From Amycolatopsis cihanbeyliensis (GTDB lineage: Bacteria; Actinomycetota; Actinomycetes; Mycobacteriales; Pseudonocardiaceae): a stretch of DNA of 64,000 nt. Position numbers and translations under genes: made by a program. Each line of letters begins with the position of its first letter. Positions within the stretch are counted from its first letter, which is position 1. Shown here piece after piece: positions 7,961 through 16,111 of this stretch. The stretch lies in NCBI RefSeq assembly GCF_006715045.1, contig NZ_VFML01000001.1, forward strand, positions 4,122,501 to 4,186,500. Reading direction: 5' to 3'. Below the pieces are notes generated by a model, which saw only the letters and a list, made by a program, of their open reading frames with translations, was not told the DNA's origin and did no database searches.

Positions 7961-8722
7961 TTACCGGGGCGCCATGCGCAGCGAGCCGTCCAGCCGGATG
8001 ACCTCGCCGTTCAGGTAGTCGTGCTCGACGATGTTCACCGCGAGCTGCGCGTACTCGTCCGGCCGGCCGAGCCGCTGCGGGAAGGGCACGCCCTCGGCCA
8101 GCCCGGCGCGGAACTCGTCGGTCACCCCGGCCATCATGGGGGTGTCGATGATGCCCGGCGCGATGGTCATCACCCGGATGCCGCGCCTGGCGAGGTCCCG
8201 CGCGGCGGGCAGGGTCATGGCGGCGACGCCGCCCTTGGACGCGGAGTAGGCGATCTGCCCGATCTGCCCGTCGAAGGCGGCGACCGAGGCGGTGTTCACC
8301 ACCACGCCGCGCTGGCCGTCCCCGGTCAGCGGCTCGGTCTTCGCCACCGCCTCCGCGGCCAGGCGCAGGACGTTGAACGTGCCGAGGAGGTTGACCTCGA
8401 GGACCTTGCGGTACGGGTCGAGATCGTGCGGGCCGTTCTTGGAAATGATCCGGCCCGCCCAGCCGACCCCGGCGCAGTTGATCACGATCCGCAGCGGCAG
8501 ACCCGCGCCCGCTGCCTGGTCGACGGCCGCCTGTACCTGCTCGGTGTCGGTCACGTCGGCCTCGACGTAGGTGATGCCCTCGACCTGCTCGGCCTTCTCG
8601 ATCGAGGCGGCCAGGTCCAGCGCGAACACCCGCGCCCCCCTGCCGGCCAGCGCCTTCGCCGTCGCGCCGCCGAGCCCGGAGGCTCCACCGGTGACGATGG
8701 CCGCGGTGTCCCTGATCTCCAT
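7961..8722 (-). CDS. Short-chain dehydrogenase, HSD10-like 3-hydroxyacyl-CoA dehydrogenase
   Basis: Protein of 253 residues. The NAD-binding motif TGGASGLGGATAKAL lies near residue 12, 'INCAGVGWAGRI' follows, and the catalytic S/YxxxK appears as 'YSASKGGV'. The overall pattern ('IAPGIIDTPMMAG', 'FPQRLGRPDEYA') matches type 10 / type 2 3-hydroxyacyl-CoA dehydrogenases of fatty-acid or branched-chain amino-acid breakdown. The reaction would be NAD-dependent oxidation of 3-hydroxyacyl-CoA. The start follows AAGGGA. It is transcribed alone, away from the gene at 8999. Confidence 0.85.
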   Translation of the reverse strand: MEIRDTAAIVTGGASGLGGATAKALAGRGARVFALDLAASIEKAEQVEGITYVEADVTDTEQVQAAVDQAAGAGLPLRIVINCAGVGWAGRIISKNGPHDLDPYRKVLEVNLLGTFNVLRLAAEAVAKTEPLTGDGQRGVVVNTASVAAFDGQIGQIAYSASKGGVAAMTLPAARDLARRGIRVMTIAPGIIDTPMMAGVTDEFRAGLAEGVPFPQRLGRPDEYAQLAVNIVEHDYLNGEVIRLDGSLRMAPR

Positions 8723-8998
8723 GTTTTCGCCGTTCCCTTCTGCTTCGGACTGCGCCCTGTGCCTGTTCCGCAGACGCGCGACACGATCGGCTCGGTGGGG
8801 CTCAGGCTTCCGGCCCGGTACGCACCTTCGTAGCTGGATCGCCCCGCCTCGCCGCTCGTGGGCTTCGCCGCGCGAGTGCTAGGTTAACGCTCGTTCGCGC
8901 GCTCGCCGCCAGTGTGCCTCCTCACCCGTCGCACGGCGTACCCGGCGGCGCCCACTTCCGTTAGCACCGTGGTCAACTCCGGCTGCGACCGTCGTGGC
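8723..8998. promoter_or_regulatory. Divergent intergenic region between the SDR and UDP-sugar dehydrogenase
   Basis: No gene is visible. A minus-strand -10-like TAACCT is at 8881-8886, inside an imperfect inverted repeat GAGTG...CGCTC (about 8874-8892) that could be an operator for the SDR. No clear promoter was found for the plus-strand gene. Confidence 0.3.
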
Positions 8999-10312
8999 GT
9001 GAATGGCGCGAACGCAGCTCGGATCGTGGTAGTGGGAACGGGATACGTAGGACTGACCACCGGAGCCTGCCTCGCCAGTCTCGGGCACCGGGTCACCTGC
9101 GTCGATGTCGACCAGGCCAAGGTGGCGAGGCTCGCCGCCGGCCGGGTGGACATCATGGAGCCGGGGCTGGCCGAACTCGTGGCCCGCGGCCTGACCATGC
9201 GGCGGCTGGGGTTCGTCAGCGGCGCGCGGGAGGCGGTACGCGAAGCCGAGGCGGTGTTCCTCTGCGTCCCGACCCCGATGGGTGCCGGTGGCGCGGCCGA
9301 CCTGCGTGCGGTGGAGGCGGTGGCCGCCGAGATCGCCGAGGTGCTGCCCGCGGGCTGCGCGCTGGTCACCAAGTCGACCGTGCCGGTCGGTACCTCGCGG
9401 CGGATCCGGGACCTGCTCGGCCGGGAGGACCTGCCGGTGGTGTCCAATCCGGAGTTCCTGCGCGAGGGCACCGCCGTGGCCGACTTCCTCGGGCCGGACC
9501 GGATCGTGGTCGGTTCGGACGACGCGGCGGCGGCCCGCTGGGTGGCCGGGCTGTACCGGGACCTTTCCGCGCCGAGCGTGGTCACCGATGCCGCGAGCGC
9601 TGAGCTGATGAAGTACGCGGCCAACTGCTTCCTCGCGATGAAACTGTCCTACGTGAACTCGGTGGCCGAGCTGTGCGAGCGGCTCGGCGCGGATATCGAC
9701 GCGGTCACCGAGGGCATGGGCTACGACCGCCGGATCGGCCGTTCCTTCCTCAAGCCGGGTCCGGGCTGGGGCGGGTCCTGCCTGCCCAAGGACACCCAGG
9801 CGCTGCTGCGGATCGCCGAGTCCGCGCGGTTCGACTTCGGCCTGCTCACCGCGGCGGTGGAGGAGAACATCGCGCAGCGGGACCGGGTGATCGCGAAGAT
9901 CGCCGGTGCGGCGGGCGGCGACCTGTCCGGCGCGCGGATCGGGCTGCTCGGGCTGGCGTTCAAGGCCGGGACCGATGACCTGCGCAACTCGCCCGCGCTG
10001 TCGATCGCCTCGGTGCTGTGCGCGCACGGCGCGGAGGTGACCGCCTACGACCCCGCGGTCGGCGGCGAGCTGCCCGGGATGACCGTGGTGGACGACGCCC
10101 ACCGGGTGGCCAAGGGCGCCGACGTGGTGGTGGTGCTCACCGAGTGGGACGAGTTCCGCCGGCTGGACTGGGGCTACCTGGCCGAGCTGATGGTCGGCGA
10201 CGCCGTGGTGGACACCCGCAACCTGCTGGACCCGCGGCAGATCCTCGGCGCCGGCCTGAGCTGGCAGGGCATCGGCCGTCCCCGCCGGGAACGCCGGTTG
10301 ACCACCACCTGA
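8999..10312 (+). CDS. UDP-glucose/GDP-mannose dehydrogenase family protein (UDP-glucose 6-dehydrogenase-like)
   Basis: Protein of 437 residues from the GTG at 8999. NAD-binding GTGYVGL lies near residue 12. The signature 'NPEFLREGTAV', the helix 'MKYAANCFLAMKLSYVN' and the catalytic cysteine in GPGWGGSCLPKD (about C260) are all present, followed by 'GLAFKAGTDDLRNSPAL'. The enzyme would oxidise UDP-glucose to UDP-glucuronate with two NAD+ for envelope polysaccharides. The start is set where family similarity begins; in-frame codons back to 8912 encode residues unlike the family, and no ribosome site marks either. A glycan cluster lies 25 kb downstream but not in one operon. Confidence 0.88.
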   Translation: MNGANAARIVVVGTGYVGLTTGACLASLGHRVTCVDVDQAKVARLAAGRVDIMEPGLAELVARGLTMRRLGFVSGAREAVREAEAVFLCVPTPMGAGGAADLRAVEAVAAEIAEVLPAGCALVTKSTVPVGTSRRIRDLLGREDLPVVSNPEFLREGTAVADFLGPDRIVVGSDDAAAARWVAGLYRDLSAPSVVTDAASAELMKYAANCFLAMKLSYVNSVAELCERLGADIDAVTEGMGYDRRIGRSFLKPGPGWGGSCLPKDTQALLRIAESARFDFGLLTAAVEENIAQRDRVIAKIAGAAGGDLSGARIGLLGLAFKAGTDDLRNSPALSIASVLCAHGAEVTAYDPAVGGELPGMTVVDDAHRVAKGADVVVVLTEWDEFRRLDWGYLAELMVGDAVVDTRNLLDPRQILGAGLSWQGIGRPRRERRLTTT

Positions 10313-10336
10313 GCCCACCGCGGAGTTTTCCGTTAG

Positions 10337-10366
10337 TTGAGCAAACGAACTTTGTCCCCCTAGAGT
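10337..10366 (+). promoter_or_regulatory. Promoter TTGAGC-n18-TAGAGT, leaderless
   Basis: A -35-like TTGAGC at 10337-10342 and a -10-like TAGAGT at 10361-10366 are separated by 18 bases. The -10 ends six bases before the GTG at 10373, so the transcript should start at the initiation codon. It is one of the best-formed promoters in the window. Confidence 0.6.
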
Positions 10367-10372
10367 TGGGGC

Positions 10373-12154
10373 GTGTTCACCACGCGGCCGGAGCTCGCCG
10401 GCACTCATGGCATGGTCGCCTCCACGCACTGGCTGGCCTCGGCCACCGGGATGGCGGTGCTGGAGGACGGCGGCAACGCCTTCGACGCCGCCGTGGCGGC
10501 GGGGTTCGTGCTACAGGTCGCCGAGCCGCACCTGAACGGGCCCGCCGGGCAGGTGCCCGCCATCTTCGCGACCGCGGCCGAGCGCAGGCCCCGGGTGCTC
10601 TGCGGTCAGGGTGTCGCGCCGGCGGCGGCCACCCCGGAGCATTTCGCCGAGCTCGGGTTGGACCTGATCCCGGGCAGCGGGCTGCTGTCCGCCACGGTGC
10701 CCGGCGCGTGGGACGCCTGGTTGCTGCTGCTGCGGGACTACGGAACCAAGCCGCTGGAGGACATCCTCGGTTACGCGATCTCCTACGCCTGGCAGGGCGT
10801 TCCGGTGGTGCCCCGGATGACCGAGACGATCGAGACGGTGTCCGCGCTGTTCGCCACGCACTGGCCGAGTTCGGCGGAGCTGTGGCTGCCCGGCGGGCTG
10901 CCACCCGCGCCCGGCTCGGTGCACCGCAACCGGGCGCTGGCCCGGACCTGGCAGCGGCTGCTCACCGAGGCCGAGCCCGCCGGTGACCGGGAGGCGCGGA
11001 TCGACGCCGCCCGCGGGGCGTGGTCCCGGGGCTTCGTCGCGGAGGCAGTCGACGCCTTCAGCAGGCGGGCGTTCCGGGACGACTCCGGCCGGGAGCATGC
11101 CGGCCTGCTTACCGGGGAGGACCTGGCGAACTGGTCGGCAAGCTACGAGGACCCGCTGATCACCGACCTCGGCGGGTGGGGGCTCGTCAAGTGCGGCGCC
11201 TGGACCCAGGGCCCGGTGCTGGCGCAGCAACTGCTGATGCTGCGCGAGTTCGCCGACGATCTGGCCTATGTGGACGGTGTGCCCACGGCGCGGACCGTGC
11301 ACCTCGCGGCCGAGTGCGCGAAACTCGCCTTCGCCGACCGGGAGGCCTGGTACGGCGACGCCGAGGTGCCGGTCGGTGCGCTGCTCTCGCCGGAGTACGC
11401 GGCGCAGCGGGCCGCGCTGGTCGGCGCGCGGGCCAGCGCGGAACTGCGGCCCGGGTCGCCAGGCGGGCTCGCGCCGCGGCTGCCCGCGATCCTGGAACGG
11501 ACCCGTGGCCTGGAGGGCGGGGCCGGCGCGCTCGGCGAGCCCACGGTGTCGCCGAGCGGCCAGGCCCGCGGGGACACGGTGCACATCGACGTGGTGGACG
11601 CCGAGGGCAACATGGTCTCGGCCACGCCGTCCGGGGGCTGGCTACAGTCCAGCCCGACCATCCCGGAGCTCGGTTTCTGCCTGGACTCCCGGGCCCAGAT
11701 GTTCTGGCTGGAGCAGGGGTTGCCGAACTCGCTGCGACCGGGAAGGCGCCCGCGGATCACGCTGTCGCCCTCGATGGCGCTGCGGGAAGGCGAACCGGTG
11801 CTGGCCTTCGGCACCCCCGGCGGCGACCAGCAGGATCAGTGGCAGCTCTGCTTCTGGCTGGCGCACGTGCTCGGCGGGCTGAACCTGCAGGAGTCCATCG
11901 ACGCGCCCGCCTGGCACACCACGGCGTTCCCCGGCTCGTTCTACCCGCGCGCCTGGCACCCGCGCGAGCTCGTGGTCGAGTCCAGGCTCGGCGAGTCCAC
12001 AATAGACGAACTGGGTGAGCGGGAGCACCGGGTGCTGGACGCCGGGCCCTGGGCGCTCGGCAGGCTTTCCGCCGTCGCCAGGGACCCGGCCACCGGCATC
12101 CTGCGCGCGGCGGCCAACGCCCGCGGGATGCAGGGCTACGCCGTCGGCCGCTGA
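10373..12154 (+). CDS. Gamma-glutamyltransferase family protein, no signal peptide
   Basis: Protein of 593 residues, an N-terminal nucleophile hydrolase. The N-terminal half begins 'HGMVASTHWLASATGMAVLE' and has the GGNAFDAAVA motif. The autocleavage and catalytic threonine is in GDTVHIDVVD (about T401), followed by 'GNMVSATPSGGW' and 'RPRITLSPSMAL'. Classical GGTs are exported, but no signal peptide is seen here, so this is a cytoplasmic family member acting on gamma-glutamyl or related amide bonds. The start at GTG 10373 fits the leaderless promoter. Its stop lies at the edge of a 21-bp repeat array. Confidence 0.87.
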   Translation: MFTTRPELAGTHGMVASTHWLASATGMAVLEDGGNAFDAAVAAGFVLQVAEPHLNGPAGQVPAIFATAAERRPRVLCGQGVAPAAATPEHFAELGLDLIPGSGLLSATVPGAWDAWLLLLRDYGTKPLEDILGYAISYAWQGVPVVPRMTETIETVSALFATHWPSSAELWLPGGLPPAPGSVHRNRALARTWQRLLTEAEPAGDREARIDAARGAWSRGFVAEAVDAFSRRAFRDDSGREHAGLLTGEDLANWSASYEDPLITDLGGWGLVKCGAWTQGPVLAQQLLMLREFADDLAYVDGVPTARTVHLAAECAKLAFADREAWYGDAEVPVGALLSPEYAAQRAALVGARASAELRPGSPGGLAPRLPAILERTRGLEGGAGALGEPTVSPSGQARGDTVHIDVVDAEGNMVSATPSGGWLQSSPTIPELGFCLDSRAQMFWLEQGLPNSLRPGRRPRITLSPSMALREGEPVLAFGTPGGDQQDQWQLCFWLAHVLGGLNLQESIDAPAWHTTAFPGSFYPRAWHPRELVVESRLGESTIDELGEREHRVLDAGPWALGRLSAVARDPATGILRAAANARGMQGYAVGR

Positions 12155-12297
12155 TCCCCAGCTCCCCCGGCGTGTTTGCCGCCCACGCGCACGTGTTTGC
12201 CCTCCACGCGCGTGAGTTTGCCGCCCATGCGCGTGAGTTTGCCGTTCCGGTAGGCGAGTTTGCCGTTCCGGTAGGCGAGTTTGCCGCTCATGCGGCC
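12151..12297. repeat. Array A: shared 21-bp leader plus six 21-bp units between convergent genes
   Basis: A leader at 12151-12171 (CTGATCCCCAGCTC...) is followed by six exact-period 21-bp units from 12172 to 12297. Units 1-2 start GTGTTTGCC, units 3-6 start GAGTTTGCC; units 4 and 5 are identical. Read on the minus strand the array encodes heptapeptides such as GKLAYRN, GKLTRMG and GKLTRVE. The leader holds the TGA of the plus-strand gene and unit 6 holds the stop of the minus-strand oxidoreductase. A five-unit copy lies at 62394-62519. Confidence 0.92.
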
Positions 12298-13445
12298 GGG
12301 ACGCTCCGGTTCAGTGCCCGGACCGCGCCCTCGGCCGCGCGCAGCGCGCTGTTCATCGAGATCTCCCCGCGCATCCCGGGTGCGGCCACCATGTCCCCGG
12401 CGAGGAACACGTCGTCGCCGCGCTCGATGGCGGGGCGGTCCCGCCAGGTGAACCCGGGCAGGTCCAGCGCGCCGGTGCGCCCCCTTGCCCGCCCGGTGCG
12501 CTGCCAGGTGGTGCGGTCCCGCCAGCCGGGAACCAGCAGGTCGGTGAAGCTCTCCAGCCTGCGGTGCGTGTCCGCCGTGCGCTCGCCGGCGCGCACCGGC
12601 ATGTCGATCTGGAACAGCGACTCGCCCGCGGGCGCGATGGTCGGGTCCTGCGCGGAGTAGCACTCGTGGAAGCCGCCCTCGTCCAGGTCGAAGACCACGA
12701 AGGCGTCCCGCCGGTCCCTGGTCACCGCGAGGTCCAGCATGACGCAGTCCCCGCTTTCCCAGCGCAGCGAGTCGTCGCCGAGCAGCACGCGGGCGGAGGA
12801 CAGTTCGGTGGCCACGATCGTCGGGCCGGCGGGCAGCTCGGTGAGCCGCGACTTCAGCTCGATCCGTACCCCGAGCTCGCGCGCCCGCTCGGCCATCCGG
12901 TCGAGCACCGCCTGCCAGCCGCCGACGACCCACCGGACGGCGACGATCGGGTTGAGCACCCGCAGCAGCAGGTCCTGCACGAACGCCGCGGACAGCCTGC
13001 CGGTGTCCGCGGCGAAGGTGACCACGCTGATCGCGTTCGCGGCCGCCTCGGCGGTGCGCTCGCCGTACCGGGCCGTTGCCCAGGTGCGGAAGTCCTGGTC
13101 CACCGGCGCCCGCTTGCGGCCGGCGGCCAGCCGCAGCAGCCCGGCGGGCACGCCCCTGCGGAACCGGCCGCGGTCCCGGAAACCCACGCGCAGCGCGGCG
13201 GGCAGCGGCGGCCAGCCGAGCTTGCCGACCAGGTCACGCTCCTTCATCCAGGTCCAGTGTGGACCGTCGGCGTAGAACACGTGCGCGCCCTCGTGCGCCA
13301 CGTGGGGCGGCGGGGTGGCCCGCCCGCGCCCGCCGAGCGAGGCGTGCGCCTCGTGCAGTGTCACCGCGGCGCCCGCCTCGGCGCAGGTGATCGCCGCGAC
13401 CAGACCCGCCAGCCCACCGCCGACGATCGTGATCTCACCCTTCAT
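12288..13445 (-). CDS. FAD-dependent oxidoreductase, phytoene-desaturase-like
   Basis: Protein of 385 residues. The N-terminal dinucleotide fold IVGGGLAGLVAAITCAEAG and 'EAHASLGGRGRA' belong to the amine oxidase / phytoene desaturase superfamily; the C-terminal FAD contact is 'VFLAGDMVAAPGMRGEIS'. Substrate unknown; no carotenoid genes are nearby. ATG 13445 follows AGGAGG. The stop codon sits in the last unit of a 21-bp repeat array, and its TGA overlaps an ATG that opens the repeat's peptide frame. The upstream region carries a strong inverted repeat (13515-13533). Confidence 0.82.
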   Translation of the reverse strand: MKGEITIVGGGLAGLVAAITCAEAGAAVTLHEAHASLGGRGRATPPPHVAHEGAHVFYADGPHWTWMKERDLVGKLGWPPLPAALRVGFRDRGRFRRGVPAGLLRLAAGRKRAPVDQDFRTWATARYGERTAEAAANAISVVTFAADTGRLSAAFVQDLLLRVLNPIVAVRWVVGGWQAVLDRMAERARELGVRIELKSRLTELPAGPTIVATELSSARVLLGDDSLRWESGDCVMLDLAVTRDRRDAFVVFDLDEGGFHECYSAQDPTIAPAGESLFQIDMPVRAGERTADTHRRLESFTDLLVPGWRDRTTWQRTGRARGRTGALDLPGFTWRDRPAIERGDDVFLAGDMVAAPGMRGEISMNSALRAAEGAVRALNRSVPAA

Positions 13446-13514
13446 CGACTGCCTCCTGTCATCCATCCTGCTACCCCCTGGACGAGGCGGTCGCGGGGAA
13501 CGTGACAGCGCGGC

Positions 13515-13533
13515 GTCACGACCTCGTCGTGAC
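13515..13533. promoter_or_regulatory. Perfect inverted repeat GTCACGAC-CTC-GTCGTGAC
   Basis: Eight-base arms with a three-base centre lie about 70 bases upstream of the FAD oxidoreductase start and downstream of the PH-domain gene, both on the minus strand. It could be an operator for the oxidoreductase or a short terminator hairpin for the PH-domain gene. There is no T-tract. Confidence 0.4.
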
Positions 13534-13585
13534 CCAGGTCGTAGCGGTGGTGGCGGAGCCGCCGAGGTGCCGGTCGTGCCGGCGG

Positions 13586-13960
13586 TCAGCGGGTGATGTG
13601 CCAGAGGATCACGTTGTGCACGTGGTGGGCCTTCTGGTGCCCGCGGAACTCGACCTCGTGTACGTGGGAGCCCGAGGTGATCGCGATCGAGCTGGTGCTG
13701 AAGAACGAGCCACCCCAGCTCTTGTTGGACAGCACCGCGACGCTGTGGATCTTCGCGTACGGCAGCGAGACCAGCGCGGTCTTCTTCCCGACGAACGACT
13801 TGTCCTGCACGATCACCCGCAGGCCGGTCAGCCCGATGAACCCCGTGCCGGCCCCGATCGCGTCGTAGACCGCCAGCACGCGCTCGCCGTCGAGCAGCCC
13901 GCTGACCACCTGCTCGTACTGGTCGCGCTTGTCGAAAACCGGCTCGCCACCGCTGGACAT
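13586..13960 (-). CDS. Bacterial PH-domain protein
   Basis: Protein of 124 residues spanning one bacterial pleckstrin-homology domain: 'VSGLLDGERVLAVYDAIG', 'TGLRVIVQDKSFVGKK', 'LVSLPYAKIHSVAVLS' and a C-terminal helix 'FRGHQKAHHVHNVILWHI'. Such YvbH-like single-domain proteins are cytoplasmic and their ligands are mostly unknown. The ATG at 13960 has no ribosome site; a -10-like TAGCCT six bases upstream suggests a leaderless message. That -10 overlaps the stop of the upstream membrane-protein gene. Confidence 0.8.
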   Translation of the reverse strand: MSSGGEPVFDKRDQYEQVVSGLLDGERVLAVYDAIGAGTGFIGLTGLRVIVQDKSFVGKKTALVSLPYAKIHSVAVLSNKSWGGSFFSTSSIAITSGSHVHEVEFRGHQKAHHVHNVILWHITR

Positions 13961-13966
13961 GCCCCG

Positions 13967-13972
13967 AGGCTA
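13967..13972 (-). promoter_or_regulatory. -10 element TAGCCT for the PH-domain gene, leaderless
   Basis: On the minus strand TAGCCT ends six bases before ATG 13960. It overlaps the TAG stop of the membrane-protein gene at 13970, so the promoter lies within the end of the neighbouring gene. Confidence 0.45.
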
Positions 13973-14812
13973 CCGATCGGGGAGGGTGCGGGCGCGCCGG
14001 ACGGCGGAATCGGTGGCCAGCTCGGCCCGCATGCCCGGGTTGGCCAGGTAGAAGCCCAGCAGGTAGTAGACGAGCGTGGGGTCCACGGACAGGAACTTGC
14101 CGGGCACGGCGATCATCGGCACCAGCCCCTTGCCGTCCTTGCGCCGCACCTCCGGCAGCCGGTCCTGCCGCCATAGCTGGGTGAACTGGCGCCGCTGCCA
14201 GGGGGCGTACTCGTCGGCGACCACCACGATGATCGGGCAACCCACGTAGCGCGGCGTCACGCCGAGCACCGTCGACCACGGCAGGAAGGACTCGAACGTC
14301 CAGCCCCGCTGGTGCAGGCCTTCCGGCGAGAGCCGAAGGTAGCCTCGCCGGAACCGGCCGGTGGCCATCAGCGCGGGCAGCGAGCCGAACACCAGCGCCA
14401 GCACACCGAACACGTACGCCCCACCGGGGGTTCCACCGGCCACCGAGTCGATGACGGCCAGTACGAGCAGCAGCGTCAGCCCGCCCGTGATCAGCCCGTA
14501 GCCTGCGTAGACTCGAGCCGAGTACGGGATCTCCAGCGCACCGTCATCGCCGCGGTGGTGCGTGATCGGCTGGGTCGAGGTGCGCCTGCGCAGCCTCGTC
14601 TCGTACCCCATCCACACCACCAGCGCACCGATGACGGCGACGGCGAGGCAGTACCTGCCCGCGCCGAACCGGCCGGCCCCGATGCTGTGCACGGCCACGG
14701 CCAGCGGCGCGAGCACCAGCACGACGCCGAGGAGCGCGATAGCCGCGATCACCCGCCTGCCTGCCGAGCGGCGCCATTCCGCAGGCGGCGGCAAGGTCTC
14801 AGCGGATGGCAT
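13970..14812 (-). CDS. Membrane protein of unknown function, tandem paralogue 1
   Basis: Protein of 280 residues with four predicted membrane segments in the N-terminal 160 residues. A conserved cytoplasmic part follows: 'SLPALMATGRFRRGYLRLSP', 'ALEIPYSARVYAGYG' and 'KFLSVDPTLVYYLLGFYLAN'. The C-terminal half contains a PH-like or YcxB-like region ('LSPEGLHQRGWTFESFLPWS'). No function is known to me. It is clearly paralogous to the next gene upstream (14895-15749), with the same layout and long identical stretches, so the pair arose by tandem duplication. Start ATG 14812; 82 bases separate the two. Confidence 0.75.
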   Translation of the reverse strand: MPSAETLPPPAEWRRSAGRRVIAAIALLGVVLVLAPLAVAVHSIGAGRFGAGRYCLAVAVIGALVVWMGYETRLRRRTSTQPITHHRGDDGALEIPYSARVYAGYGLITGGLTLLLVLAVIDSVAGGTPGGAYVFGVLALVFGSLPALMATGRFRRGYLRLSPEGLHQRGWTFESFLPWSTVLGVTPRYVGCPIIVVVADEYAPWQRRQFTQLWRQDRLPEVRRKDGKGLVPMIAVPGKFLSVDPTLVYYLLGFYLANPGMRAELATDSAVRRARTLPDR

Positions 14813-14894
14813 ACCCGGCGTCCCCCACGCTCACCTGCGTCATCGTAGATCACAGCGCGGGGAGCGTTGCCCGCGATCGGAACCGGGCCGCGCG

Positions 14895-15749
14895 TCAGCC
14901 GAGCGCGCCGGAGCGGGCGCGCCGCACCGCGGACTCCGAGCCCAGCTCCACCCGCGCCGACGGGTTGGTCAGGTAGAAGCCCAGCAGGTAGTAGACGAGC
15001 GTGGGATCGACGGAAAGGAACTTCCCCGGGATGTCGAGCATCGGCACCAGGCCGTTGCCGTCCTGGCGCTTGACCTTCGGCAGCCGGTCCTGCCGCCACA
15101 GCCGGGTGATCTGACGCCGTTGCCACGGGGCATCGTCCTCGGCCACGACGACGATCACCGGGCAGTCCGCGTACTTCGGGAGCACGGCGACGATCGAGGA
15201 CCAGCGCAGGAACGACTCGAAGGTCCAGCCCCGCTGGTAGGCGCCCTCCGGGGTGAGCCGAAGGTAGCCTCGCCGGAACCGGCCGGTGGCCATCAGCGCG
15301 GGCAGCGAGCCGAACAGCATGGCTACTCCACCGTAGACGTACCCGCCGCCGACGCGGCCAGGATCGTCACTGGCGAACGAGTCCACGGCGGCCATCACGA
15401 ACACCAGTGCCACCGCGGTCATCACCAGCAAGTAACCGGTATATATCCGCGTCGAGTAAGGAATCTCCAGCGCCGCCGTATCGGGTCCGCCTGGTCGATG
15501 CACGAGCGGGCCGGTCGAGGTGTGCCGGCGCAGCCTCGTCTCATATCCCACCCAGAGGACCAGCGCGCAGACGACGGCGAAAGCGAGCGCGTACCGGCCC
15601 ATTCCGGGCTGGCCCTGCGCGAAGCCGTAGATCGAGATGGCCAGCGGCGCGAGGACGAGCACGATGGCGATGAAGGCGAACGAGACGACGACCCGCACCG
15701 GGGTGGAACGCGACCACTCCGGTGGTGGCCGCAGGTCGGCAGGCGGCAC
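14895..15749 (-). CDS. Membrane protein of unknown function, tandem paralogue 2
   Basis: Protein of 284 residues with the same four-segment N-terminus and C-terminal PH-like region as 13970-14812. Shared phrases are 'GSLPALMATGRFRRGYLRLT', 'RGWTFESFLRWSSIV', 'WQRRQITRLWRQDRLPKV' and 'PGKFLSVDPTLVYYLLGFYL'. The GTG start at 15749 is five bases beyond the stop of the SnoaL-like gene, so it is probably co-transcribed with the upstream ECF-sigma operon. A membrane-anchored role is inferred only from hydrophobicity. Confidence 0.75.
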   Translation of the reverse strand: MPPADLRPPPEWSRSTPVRVVVSFAFIAIVLVLAPLAISIYGFAQGQPGMGRYALAFAVVCALVLWVGYETRLRRHTSTGPLVHRPGGPDTAALEIPYSTRIYTGYLLVMTAVALVFVMAAVDSFASDDPGRVGGGYVYGGVAMLFGSLPALMATGRFRRGYLRLTPEGAYQRGWTFESFLRWSSIVAVLPKYADCPVIVVVAEDDAPWQRRQITRLWRQDRLPKVKRQDGNGLVPMLDIPGKFLSVDPTLVYYLLGFYLTNPSARVELGSESAVRRARSGALG

Positions 15750-15754
15750 CGCGG

Positions 15755-16111
15755 TCAGCCGGTGGGGTCCTCGGCGAGGACCCAGTACTCGGTGAAGCCC
15801 TCCGGGCCGGAACGCAGCAGGTCGTGACCGCGGAACTCGCAGGCCGCGCCCTGGTGGACGCCGCGGGCCAGCCAGCGGGCCGCGGTCAGGTCACCCTGGG
15901 TGATCGGGCCGACCTCCACCTCGAACCGCAGCTCATCGAACATCTCCCGACCCTGCCGGATCACGGCGGCCAGCTCCTCCGGCCCGTGCACCAGCCCCGG
16001 GCGCCCCGGCCAGGTGCCGACGAACCCCGGCGACACCACCCCGCGCGCGACGCTCTCCAGCCGGTCCGGTTCACCGTTCCACAACTCGTGCAGCCAACGG
16101 TCGTAGCTCAC
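15755..16111 (-). CDS. SnoaL/NTF2-like protein
   Basis: Protein of 118 residues of the SnoaL-like NTF2 fold: 'WLHELWNGEPDRLESVARGVV', then 'VHGPEELAAVIRQGREMFDELRF' and 'ARWLARGVHQGA'. The GTG start at 16111 shares GTGA with the stop of the VOC gene upstream, which marks tight translational coupling. In many actinobacterial ECF systems (ECF41 and relatives) a SnoaL domain is fused to the sigma factor as a regulator; here it is a separate cistron two genes downstream of one. Ligand-binding or regulatory function is inference. Confidence 0.8.
   Translation of the reverse strand: MSYDRWLHELWNGEPDRLESVARGVVSPGFVGTWPGRPGLVHGPEELAAVIRQGREMFDELRFEVEVGPITQGDLTAARWLARGVHQGAACEFRGHDLLRSGPEGFTEYWVLAEDPTG

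Noticed and set aside
12136..12295. Minus-strand ORF through array A (heptapeptide repeats) as a real protein gene
   Set aside because: It starts in the ATGA at the end of the oxidoreductase gene, but array B lacks that ATG, and the peptide is best explained by the 21-bp repeat. Translation cannot be excluded.
12172..12297. 21-bp array as a CRISPR
   Set aside because: Units are directly abutting without unique spacers, the period is only 21 bp and no cas gene is present.
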